The translations under genes were made by a program, and so were the position numbers. The notes below the pieces were generated by a model. It ran no database searches. It saw only the letters and a list, made by a program, of their open reading frames with translations, and had not been told where the DNA came from. Of a stretch of 11,766 nucleotides of DNA, positions 5,406 through 11,766 are shown in pieces. The stretch is from assembly GCA_946401765.1 (NCBI GenBank), contig CAMIVJ010000046.1, positions 1 through 11,766 on the forward strand. The letters are read 5' to 3'. The DNA comes from an uncultured bacterium. GTDB taxonomy: Bacteria > Verrucomicrobiota > Kiritimatiellia > RFP12 > UBA1067. Position 1 is the stretch's first letter. Each line of letters starts with the position of its first letter.

Positions 5406-8294
5406 ATGAAAGCGATGTCATTTGTTGCCGTGATCGCCGTTGCCGCCGCTGCGCAGGCGGGGATGGACGCTCGCGCCCTTGCCGCCCGAGAGTTCGCCGA
5501 TCCGCCGGCAGAGTACGGCGTCAACTGCTGGTGGTGGTGGCTCAACGGCAATACGGACAAAGCCGCCATCTCCCGCGAGCTCTCCGCGATGAAGGAGATG
5601 AAGTTCCAGGGTGCGATGGTGTTCGACGCCGGTGGATACAGTCAGGGCGGCCACGCGAACATCCCCGCCGGCCCCACATACGGCTCGGATGAATGGTGTG
5701 CGCTCTTCGCGCATGCGCTCGACGAGGCCGCGCGGCTGGGGCTTGAGATCGGCTTCAACATCCAGAGCGGCTGGAACGTCGGCGGCCCCTGCGTTACGCC
5801 GCAGTACGCCGCGAAGAAGCTCACCTCCTCGCACGTCGACGTCGAAGGCGGGAAGGGTGGCGCAAAGCTTCCAATGCCGCGAACGCGCAATGGCTTCTAT
5901 CGCGACATAGCGGTGCTCGCCTTTCCGCTTGACGATGCGAACGCCTTGAAGGAGGGCGTGAAGCACCTTGATCTGAAGCTCGGCGCGAAAGAGGTTGGAA
6001 TGAGCGCGGCGGACTGCCGTTTCCTCCTCGGCGACGGCAAGCCGGGCGTGAGGGATGCCTCGTCCAATAACGGCAAGGCCGCGGCCTGGGATGTGCGCCT
6101 CGGCGACATAGTGAACCTTACGCGGAAGATGCGCAGCGACGGTCGGCTCGACTGGACGCCTCCCGCCGGCAGGCGTTGGCGCGTGGTGCGCGTTGGCTAC
6201 ACATGCTCTGGCTCGAAGGTCTCCACCTCAAGCGGCGCATGGCAGGGCCTTACTCTCGACTACCTAAGCCGCGACGCATTCGAGTTCTACTGGAACGCGG
6301 TCGTGGAGCCGATATTCGCCCGCATCGACTCACGCCACATCGGCAGGACGCTCAAGTACATGGAGACGGACAGCTGGGAATGCGGCGGCATGAACTGGAC
6401 GGACGGCTTCGAGCGCGAGTTCAAGAGCGTGATGGGCTACGATCCAGTGCCGTATCTCGCGGTACTGGGCGGCGCGGTGGTGGACGGCATAGCGGCCACG
6501 GATGCCTTCCTCGCCGACTTCCGCAAGGCGGTGGCGGGCGCGATATTCCGCAATCACTACAAGCGCTTCGCGGAGAAGGCGCATGCGCGCGGAATGGGGG
6601 TGCAGCCGGAATGTTCAGGTCCGCACGCGGGTCCGTTCGACGGAATCAGGAACTATTCGGCGAGCGACATAGTGATGAGCGAGTTCTGGTCCCCGTCGCC
6701 GCACCGTCCGAATCCTCCGCAGCGTTTCTTCGTGAAGCAGGCATCCTCGGCGGCGCACATCTTCGGCAAGCGCATCGTGGGCGCGGAGTCGTTCACAACC
6801 ATCGGTCCGCAGTGGAACGACCTCCTGTGGAAAAGCCAGAAGTCGGCGTTCGACCACGAGGTGTGCTCGGGGTTGAACCGAGTCTATTTCCACACGTTCA
6901 CGTCCTCGCCCGCCTCGATGGGCACGCCGGGCCAGGAGTATTTCGCGGGAACTCACGTGAACCCGCGCGTGACGTGGTGGAAGGACGGGGCGAGAAGCTT
7001 CATCGACTACCTGCGGCGCGTGCAGTCCGTCGCGCAGCGCGCCACCGTGGTTTCGGACGTTCTCTACTACTACGGCGACCATGTGCCGAATATCCTTCCG
7101 CTCAAGGAGGCGGACTTCGCGCGCGTTCTGCCCGGCTACGACTTCGACGCCGCTGACGAAAGCGCGCTTCTCTCGCTCAAGGTGGATAGGCAGGACCATC
7201 TCTACATGCCGTCCGGCGCCACGTACCGTGTTCTTGTGCTTCCTGACCACAAGGTGCTTTCACTTGCGGCGCTCCGGAAGGTGGCGGCGCTTGCCGAGGC
7301 TGGCGCCGCGATAATCGGGGAGAAGCCCGAACGCTGCGTGAGCCTCGTGGGAGGCGATGCGGCGCAGAAGGAGTTCAAGGCGCTTGCCGGCAGGCTGTGG
7401 GACGGCGCTGGCGGACGCAAGCCGCTAATAGCTTTCGGCGTGTCCGTACGCGAGTTTCTGCAGAAGGTGGTTGACGTAAGGCAGGACTTCACCGTCGCCT
7501 CCGGAGCAAAGCCTTCGGAGATCGACTACATCCATCTCTGGCTCAACGGCATCTCGGCGTATTTCGTGAGCAACCAGACGGCAGAGCCGCGTTCCGTGGT
7601 GTGCGAGTTCCGCGTGTCCGGAGCCGCTCCGGAAATATGGGATCCGCTTACGGGCAGAATACGTCCGCTCCCTGCATACTCCTGCAAGGACTCGACGACC
7701 GCGGTTCCGCTTTCCTTCGAGCCGTATGGCGCGTATTTCGTGGTGCTCTCGCTCGTGGACGACACGGACGGCCATGGCAGGGGCGGGCGCAACTTCCCCG
7801 AATACAAGCCCATTGCTACGCTTGAAGGCGAATGGCGCGTCGCGTTCGACACTGCGTGGGGAGGCCCTGGCGAAGTCGTGTTCCCGTCGCTCATGGACTG
7901 GACGCAGTCGAACGATCCAGGAGTGCGCTTCTATTCGGGCGCCGCCACGTACCGCAAGACGTTCAACTTCGCCGGCGATGCGGGCGGAAGGCTCCACATC
8001 GAACTGGGCGAAGTGCTTGACGTTGGCGTGGCGCGCGTCACGCTCAACGGACGCGATCTCGGCGTCGCGTGGACGAAGCCGTTCCGCGTTGACGCGACTG
8101 GCGTTCTCAGGAAGGGCGAGAACGTTCTCGAGGTGAAGGTGGTGAACTCGTGGCACAACCGCGTGTTCGGCGACCAGTTCATGGACGGCGGCAGGAAGTT
8201 CACGCAGACGAACATCCGTATCGGCAAGCGCAAGGGCGCGAAGCCATCCCCCTCCGGCCTCATCGGCCCAGTGCGCATAGTCTCCGAGCATTAG
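5406..8294 (+). CDS. Secreted GH106-family alpha-L-rhamnosidase-like glycoside hydrolase
   Basis: This 962-residue protein has a Sec signal peptide (cleavage probably after Ala18, AQA-GM). It then shows the GH106 opening: FADPPAEYGVN, a run of four Trp (42-45) and LNG, and later GWNVGGPCVTP (from residue 122). GH106 enzymes are inverting alpha-L-rhamnosidases acting on pectic rhamnogalacturonans and related glycans. The barrel region contains conserved-looking acids in METDSWE (Glu320, Asp322), QPECSGPH (Glu402), MSEFW (Glu426) and GAESFTT (Glu461); which are catalytic cannot be decided by eye. Residues about 545-700 (VVSDVLYYYGDHVPNILP onward) look like the alpha/beta domain typical of the family. 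Residues about 800-962 form a GH2-like jelly roll (VTLNGRDLGVAWTKPFRVD). Length fits the family. It leads the carbohydrate-active genes and has no visible promoter; the gap after pfl is 67 bases. The precise linkage is unknown. Confidence 0.85.
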   Translation: MKAMSFVAVIAVAAAAQAGMDARALAAREFADPPAEYGVNCWWWWLNGNTDKAAISRELSAMKEMKFQGAMVFDAGGYSQGGHANIPAGPTYGSDEWCALFAHALDEAARLGLEIGFNIQSGWNVGGPCVTPQYAAKKLTSSHVDVEGGKGGAKLPMPRTRNGFYRDIAVLAFPLDDANALKEGVKHLDLKLGAKEVGMSAADCRFLLGDGKPGVRDASSNNGKAAAWDVRLGDIVNLTRKMRSDGRLDWTPPAGRRWRVVRVGYTCSGSKVSTSSGAWQGLTLDYLSRDAFEFYWNAVVEPIFARIDSRHIGRTLKYMETDSWECGGMNWTDGFEREFKSVMGYDPVPYLAVLGGAVVDGIAATDAFLADFRKAVAGAIFRNHYKRFAEKAHARGMGVQPECSGPHAGPFDGIRNYSASDIVMSEFWSPSPHRPNPPQRFFVKQASSAAHIFGKRIVGAESFTTIGPQWNDLLWKSQKSAFDHEVCSGLNRVYFHTFTSSPASMGTPGQEYFAGTHVNPRVTWWKDGARSFIDYLRRVQSVAQRATVVSDVLYYYGDHVPNILPLKEADFARVLPGYDFDAADESALLSLKVDRQDHLYMPSGATYRVLVLPDHKVLSLAALRKVAALAEAGAAIIGEKPERCVSLVGGDAAQKEFKALAGRLWDGAGGRKPLIAFGVSVREFLQKVVDVRQDFTVASGAKPSEIDYIHLWLNGISAYFVSNQTAEPRSVVCEFRVSGAAPEIWDPLTGRIRPLPAYSCKDSTTAVPLSFEPYGAYFVVLSLVDDTDGHGRGGRNFPEYKPIATLEGEWRVAFDTAWGGPGEVVFPSLMDWTQSNDPGVRFYSGAATYRKTFNFAGDAGGRLHIELGEVLDVGVARVTLNGRDLGVAWTKPFRVDATGVLRKGENVLEVKVVNSWHNRVFGDQFMDGGRKFTQTNIRIGKRKGAKPSPSGLIGPVRIVSEH

Positions 8295-8307
8295 GGCGTT
8301 CTACATC

Positions 8308-8330
8308 CTACGCGCTAAATCCTGTACAAT
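8308..8330 (+). promoter_or_regulatory. Promoter-like motif CTACGCGCTAAAT with TACAAT -10 hexamer
   Basis: CTACGCGCTAAAT (8308-8320), four bases, then TACAAT (8325-8330) copies the arrangement at 901-923 in both sequence and spacing. It lies 14 bases after the GH106 stop. Transcription would begin near 8337, about 90 bases upstream of the esterase gene, making it a distal promoter in tandem with the one at 8361-8389. No -35 box is apparent. Confidence 0.4.
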
Positions 8331-8360
8331 AAAGTCTTGGAGACAACCACGCATTTCCCC

Positions 8361-8389
8361 TTGTTAGGGCGTGGGTGGTCTGATATAAT
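8361..8389 (+). promoter_or_regulatory. Promoter of the CE7-like esterase gene (TTGTTA, 17, extended -10 TATAAT)
   Basis: TATAAT (8384-8389) is a perfect -10 hexamer with TGA in front (8381-8383), so an extended -10. TTGTTA (8361-8366) is a four-of-six -35 at the ideal 17-base spacing. Transcription would begin near 8396, giving a leader of about 32 bases before ATG 8428. An inverted repeat, CCACGC (8347-8352) and GCGTGG (8369-8374), flanks the -35 and could be an operator; with six-base arms this is uncertain. Confidence 0.75.
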
Positions 8390-8427
8390 GGACCGCGTCA
8401 GGCAACAACGAAAGATACGGATTGTCT

Positions 8428-9735
8428 ATGAAAAAGATTGTTCTTGCATTCGGTCTCGCCGTCGCGTTCGCGGCGGGTGCGGCCGTGCCCGTCCAGTTCA
8501 AGGTCGAGACCGACCATGCCGACTGCCTCTACCGCTGCGGAGAGAAGGCGTCGTTCACAGTCACCGTCACGGGGCCGGGCGGACAGAAGCTCGCCGCCGG
8601 AAGTTTCAATGCGAAGCTCGACAACTTCGGCGAGAAGGTCCTGGCAGAGAAGCGTGTGGATCTCGCGCAGGGCAACCCGTTCACGATTGCCGCCGCGAAG
8701 GATACTCCCGGCTTCATGCGCCTCTCCATAAATGCGGACGCGCAGGCGTTCACGCTGCCGAAGACGGCCGGGCAGGGCGCGTTCCACTGGGGCGTCGCAT
8801 ACGAGCCCGAGAAGATCCGTCCCGGCGCGGCGAATCCCGCGGACTTCGATTCGTTCTGGGCAGATGCCGTCCGCAAGTTGGACGAGAAGGTGCCAGAGGA
8901 CGCGCGGCTGGAGAAGATCGGCGCCAAGAGCACGGCAGGCCACACGTACTACCGCATCAGCTTCGCCTCGCACGGCGGGCGGCGCGTGTGGGGCTGGCTC
9001 AACATGCCCGCGGGCAAGGGACCGTTCCCCGTGCGCGTGAACGTGCCGGGAGCAGGCATCGGCGCTAAGGGCACGGGCGTCTCCGACAAGGAGATCACGC
9101 TCACCATGAACGTGCACTCCTATCCCCAGCCCGATGCCGACGCCGCGCGCCAGGCCGCGTACAAGGCGCAGGACGAGAAGTACGCCGCGCCGTGCGGCGT
9201 GGCGCGCTACTGCCAGGCCGGCATCCACCTTTCGCGCGAGGACTACTTCTACTACGCCTCTCTCCTTGGCATCAACCGCGCGGTCAACTGGCTTTGGCGT
9301 CAGCCGCAGACCGACCGACGCAACTTCACCTACTCAGGCACGTCTCAGGGCGGCGGATTCGGGTTCATGCTCACGGGCCTCAACGGACACTTCACGAAGA
9401 GCTGCATCTTCGTGCCCGCCATCACCGACCTGCTCGGCTCGCGCCACGAGAACCGCCAGAGCGGCTGGCCTCGCATCATCGAGGCGCAGAAGCCCGAGAA
9501 CCGCGCCGCCGCCGAGAAGAACGCGCCCTATTTCGACGGCGTCAACTTCGCCGCGCGGATCACCTGCCCCGTGCGCGTGGTCGTGGGCTTTGCGGACTGC
9601 GTCTGCGCCCCGGCTGGCGTCTACGCCGCCTACAACCTCATTCCCTCCAAGGACAAGAAGATCATACACGGCATCGGCATGGGACACCGCGTCTACCCCC
9701 AGTTCTACAAAGAGCTCGCCAAGTGGCAGCGCTAG
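8428..9735 (+). CDS. Secreted CE7-like acetyl esterase (acetylxylan esterase / AXE1 fold)
   Basis: This 435-residue protein has a Sec signal peptide (MKKIVLAFGLAVAFAAGA). A beta-rich domain of about 100 residues follows (FTVTVTGPGGQKLAAGSF region), then an alpha/beta hydrolase starting near FDSFWADAVRKLDE. The nucleophile is Ser306 in GTSQGGG, the G-x-S-Q-G-G form typical of CE7 acetyl esterases and cephalosporin-C deacetylases. Asp390 (GFADCVCAP) and His420 (GMGHRVYPQF) complete a plausible triad. The usual CE7 RGQ and C-terminal His-Glu motifs are not seen; His420 is followed by Arg. Members remove O-acetyl groups from xylan or acetylated oligosaccharides. ATG 8428 is chosen over TTG 8422 because it begins the signal peptide directly; the Shine-Dalgarno is weak in either case. 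The gene has its own promoter at 8361-8389. The added N-terminal domain and export differ from the short cytoplasmic CE7 enzymes of about 320 residues. Confidence 0.82.
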   Translation: MKKIVLAFGLAVAFAAGAAVPVQFKVETDHADCLYRCGEKASFTVTVTGPGGQKLAAGSFNAKLDNFGEKVLAEKRVDLAQGNPFTIAAAKDTPGFMRLSINADAQAFTLPKTAGQGAFHWGVAYEPEKIRPGAANPADFDSFWADAVRKLDEKVPEDARLEKIGAKSTAGHTYYRISFASHGGRRVWGWLNMPAGKGPFPVRVNVPGAGIGAKGTGVSDKEITLTMNVHSYPQPDADAARQAAYKAQDEKYAAPCGVARYCQAGIHLSREDYFYYASLLGINRAVNWLWRQPQTDRRNFTYSGTSQGGGFGFMLTGLNGHFTKSCIFVPAITDLLGSRHENRQSGWPRIIEAQKPENRAAAEKNAPYFDGVNFAARITCPVRVVVGFADCVCAPAGVYAAYNLIPSKDKKIIHGIGMGHRVYPQFYKELAKWQR

Positions 9736-9850
9736 CCGGGCGCAACTCATCAATATTTCATTTCCTGCAAACCTGCGCATCCTTCTTGCCATAAGATTTC
9801 ATACGCACCGTAATCTCATTTAATGCTTTCTTGCTTGCCGCCTTTTTTTC

Positions 9851-9880
9851 TTGTGCGGGCGCAAGCGACTTTGATATACT
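9851..9880 (+). promoter_or_regulatory. Promoter of the CE15 esterase gene (extended -10 TATACT)
   Basis: TATACT (9875-9880) is preceded by TGA (9872-9874), almost the same core as the 8381-8389 promoter. TTGTGC (9851-9856) is a weak -35 at 18 bases. Transcription would begin near 9887, leaving about 25 bases of leader. The rest of the 9736-9909 gap is AT-rich, with a T7 run (9843-9849) but no convincing hairpin before it. A short inverted repeat (9850-9865, CTTGTG and CGCAAG arms) overlaps the -35. Confidence 0.65.
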
Positions 9881-9909
9881 TTTGCTGGGGAAAGTAAAGT
9901 AGAAAGGCA

Positions 9910-11151
9910 ATGAAGATGAAATTAGGAAAGGTAATGTTATGTGCGGCGTTTTCCGCCTTGGTTTGCGAGACGGCATGTGCGCAGGTGGCTTCGGCCAACA
10001 AAGCGCTTCCGGTGCCGAAGAACGTGCCTGAGCTGATGAAGACGTTCGGCGGCGCTGACGTGAAGACGCGCGATGAATGGGAGAAGGTGCGCGCGCCGGA
10101 GCTGCTCGCGTGCTTCGAGAGGGAGGAGTACGGGAAGCGTCCCGCCGCGGCAGACGAACGCGGCCGCGTGTCGTTCGAGACGTACCGCGAAACCGAGGTG
10201 TTCGGCGGCAAGGCGGTCTGCCGGCACGTGCGCGTGAAGTACGACGGGCCGAACGGCAAGCACGTGTTTCCCATAACCGCCTACATCCCTAAGGCCGGGC
10301 GTCCCGTGCCCGCGTTCGTGTACATCGCGATCAACTTCCACACGAAGTACGACGCGGAAGGGGCAGTCGCGACGAGCGAATACTGGCCCGTCGAGAAGAT
10401 CATCGACCGCGGCTACGCGACGGCATCGTTCCCTGTGATCAAGGTGGCGGCGGACAACAAGAACGCCGGATTCTCGCAGGGCGTCTTCCCGGCAGTGCAG
10501 CCCGCGAACGCGCGCGGCGGCGACTCGTGGGCCACGATCTCCGCATGGGCCTGGGGCGCGAGCCGCGTTCTCGACTGGATGGAGACCGAACCCGCCATCG
10601 ACGCGAAGCACGTGGGCGTGGTGGGGCACTCGCGCGGCGGCAAGACCGCGCTCTGGACTGGCGCGACTGACAAGCGCTTCGCGATGGCCTGCTCGAACGA
10701 ATCAGGCTGCAGCGGCGCAAAGCTGAACCACATCGACCTTCCGAAGTCGGAGCACATCGATTTCATGCTCAGGGTCCTCCACCACTGGTTCTGCGGCAAC
10801 TACCGCAAGTACGGCGGCAAGGAGATGGAGATGCCCTTCGACCAGCACGAGATGCTGGCGCTGATCGCGCCGCGCCTTCTCTGCGTGGGATCGGCCACGG
10901 AAGACCACTGGTGCGGGCCGCTAGGAGAATGGTGGTCGGCGAAGCTCGCCTCCCCGGCGTGGGAGCTGTACGGCAAGAAGGGGCTCGTGGGCGACAAGTG
11001 GCCGGATCCCGAGAAGCCGCAGCAGGAAGGATGCGTCTCGTACCACCTCCGCACGGGAAAGCACTTCCTCACGCCATACGACTGGGACCGCTACATGGAC
11101 TTCGCCGACAAGCATGGCTGGCGGAGTGCAAATGATCGCGCACGCAAATGA
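9910..11151 (+). CDS. Secreted CE15 glucuronoyl-ester esterase (glucuronoyl esterase)
   Basis: This 413-residue protein has a Sec signal peptide (VMLCAAFSALVCETACAQ) and the CE15 alpha/beta-hydrolase pattern. The nucleophile is Ser241 in VVGHSRGGKTALWTGA. Glu264 in SNESGCSGA is 23 residues later, the same spacing as between the catalytic Ser and Glu of characterised fungal glucuronoyl esterases. His385 lies in YHLRTGKHFLTPYDWDRY near the C-terminus. The HWCGPLGEWW segment is also typical. Such enzymes cleave ester bonds between (methyl-)glucuronic acid of xylan and lignin alcohols, or similar uronoyl esters. Length is normal, and a periplasmic or extracellular location is expected. Two starts are possible: ATG 9910 has AAAGG only 2-3 bases upstream, whereas ATG 9916 has it 8 bases upstream and is better spaced. 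Both keep the signal peptide. The gene has its own promoter. Acting on a pectic ester instead of a xylan one is possible, given its neighbours. Confidence 0.88.
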   Translation: MKMKLGKVMLCAAFSALVCETACAQVASANKALPVPKNVPELMKTFGGADVKTRDEWEKVRAPELLACFEREEYGKRPAAADERGRVSFETYRETEVFGGKAVCRHVRVKYDGPNGKHVFPITAYIPKAGRPVPAFVYIAINFHTKYDAEGAVATSEYWPVEKIIDRGYATASFPVIKVAADNKNAGFSQGVFPAVQPANARGGDSWATISAWAWGASRVLDWMETEPAIDAKHVGVVGHSRGGKTALWTGATDKRFAMACSNESGCSGAKLNHIDLPKSEHIDFMLRVLHHWFCGNYRKYGGKEMEMPFDQHEMLALIAPRLLCVGSATEDHWCGPLGEWWSAKLASPAWELYGKKGLVGDKWPDPEKPQQEGCVSYHLRTGKHFLTPYDWDRYMDFADKHGWRSANDRARK

Positions 11152-11170
11152 CATTCAAAAGGCAAAAGAA

Positions 11171-11239
11171 ATGAAGCATACAACACTGCCTTCATGCGCT
11201 GCAATGGCATGGTTATTTAAAAAAGCATCTGCACGCTGA
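11171..11239 (+). CDS. Possible 22-residue leader ORF before the GH127 gene
   Basis: An ATG at 11171 opens a 22-codon frame (MKHTTLPSCAAMAWLFKKAS, then AR) that stops at TGA 11237-11239. AAAAGG (11157-11162) lies 8 bases upstream, a better Shine-Dalgarno than that of the following gene, whose ATG comes 8 bases after this stop. This geometry would allow translational coupling. The peptide matches nothing I recognise and the reading frame could be chance, since a 22-codon ORF is not rare. It is also the only structure seen in the 96-base gap between the CE15 and GH127 genes; no terminator is visible there. Confidence 0.25.
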   Translation: MKHTTLPSCAAMAWLFKKASAR

Positions 11240-11247
11240 GAAATCCA

Positions 11248-11766
11248 ATGAGAGTTGTAGTTCAAGCTTTAGTTTTGTCGGTGATTTCCAGCATGGCGTT
11301 CGCGGGAGGGTATCCGTACGCGCCGGCTGCGCTGAACGACGTGAAGGTGACGGGCGGGTTCTGGCTTGCGCGCATCGAGACGAACAGGCTCGTGACTGTC
11401 AAGACCGACTTCCGCAAGTGCGAGGAGACGGGGCGCATCGCAAACTTCGAGAAGGCCGCGCGTCGCGAGAAGGGCGGCTTCAAGGGCGTGCCGTGGGACG
11501 ACTCCGACGTGTTCAAGGTGATCGAGGGCGCGGCCTACACGCTCGCGCAGCATCCCGATGCGGAACTCGACCGCTACCTCGACAACCTCATCGTCCATAT
11601 CGTCGGCGCGCAGGAGCCGGACGGCTATCTCTACACCGCCCGCACGCTTGGGCACAAGGTACCGATGATGGGTCCGAAGCCGTTCAGCAATAACCGCGAC
11701 GCATGCGAGCTCTACAACGTGGGCCATCTCTACGAAGCCGCCGTGGCGCACTACGAGGTGACGGGC
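11248..11766 (+). CDS. GH127 (DUF1680) beta-L-arabinofuranosidase-like enzyme, 3' truncated by window edge
   Basis: The first 173 residues of a protein family usually about 600-650 long are present. A signal peptide (MRVVVQALVLSVISSMAFA, then GG) is followed by the GH127/DUF1680 N-terminal pattern: LNDVKVTGGFWLARIETN, CEETGRIANFEKAA, GVPWDDSDVFKVIEGAAYTL, IVGAQEPDGYLYT and CELYNVGHLYEAAVAHYEVTG. GH127 enzymes release beta-L-arabinofuranose from plant glycans, and relatives act in rhamnogalacturonan-II breakdown. The catalytic Glu and the zinc-binding Cys cluster lie beyond the edge, so activity cannot be judged. ATG 11248 is chosen because the signal peptide starts there. Only a weak Shine-Dalgarno-like GAG is near it, and translation may depend on the small ORF ending 8 bases upstream. 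It is the fourth consecutive secreted carbohydrate-active gene. Confidence 0.88.
   Translation, partial: MRVVVQALVLSVISSMAFAGGYPYAPAALNDVKVTGGFWLARIETNRLVTVKTDFRKCEETGRIANFEKAARREKGGFKGVPWDDSDVFKVIEGAAYTLAQHPDAELDRYLDNLIVHIVGAQEPDGYLYTARTLGHKVPMMGPKPFSNNRDACELYNVGHLYEAAVAHYEVTG

Noticed and set aside
9843..9849. Run of seven T as a Rho-independent terminator of the CE7-like gene
   Set aside because: No stable GC-rich hairpin precedes it; the short inverted repeat lies after it, within the next promoter.
9758..9976. 72-codon minus-strand frame across the gap before the CE15 gene, with a Lys-rich, protein-like end
   Set aside because: It begins inside the CE15 coding region, has no visible promoter or ribosome-binding site and matches no family I know. 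Its last 30 residues could be a gene remnant, but the evidence is too thin.

Overview
The window is about 11.8 kb of GC-rich bacterial DNA in which every gene I can support lies on the + strand. Short AT-rich gaps separate the genes. The mix of genes suggests an anaerobic gut- or rumen-type member of the Verrucomicrobia/Kiritimatiellota group: a pyruvate formate-lyase, several secreted plant-glycan hydrolases and esterases without SusC/SusD, low-complexity exported proteins, and short intergenic repeats. This placement is an inference from gene content; no rRNA or other marker gene is present.

Left part (1-5338). A large exported protein enters from the left edge (2-727), so only its C-terminus is seen. 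It is followed by a hairpin and a ten-unit heptamer array (835-904). An extended -10-type promoter then lies directly against the start of an exported low-complexity protein (931-2202). Next come a divergent PlsC-type acyltransferase (2219-3049), whose Shine-Dalgarno overlaps the preceding stop codon, and a full-length pyruvate formate-lyase (3098-5338). Just before the latter is an octamer repeat whose last unit contains the pfl start codon. The first two of these three genes look like one transcription unit; the third may belong to it.

Right part (5406-11766). Four consecutive genes encode secreted plant cell-wall enzymes: a GH106 alpha-L-rhamnosidase-like enzyme, a CE7-like acetyl esterase, a CE15 glucuronoyl-ester esterase, and the start of a GH127 (DUF1680) beta-L-arabinofuranosidase that runs off the right edge. 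Each has an N-terminal Sec signal peptide. The two esterase genes each have their own extended -10 promoter (8361-8389 and 9851-9880). The combination of activities would remove rhamnose, arabinofuranose, acetyl groups and uronoyl esters. It fits trimming of a complex pectin (rhamnogalacturonan-type) or a decorated glucuronoxylan, with released sugars fermented through pyruvate formate-lyase.

No defence system, mobile element, CRISPR array, tRNA or rRNA was seen. The most unusual points are the two short-period intergenic arrays, a 23-nt promoter-like motif occurring twice, an apparently leaderless gene, the altered acyltransferase motifs, and a possible leader ORF before the GH127 gene.
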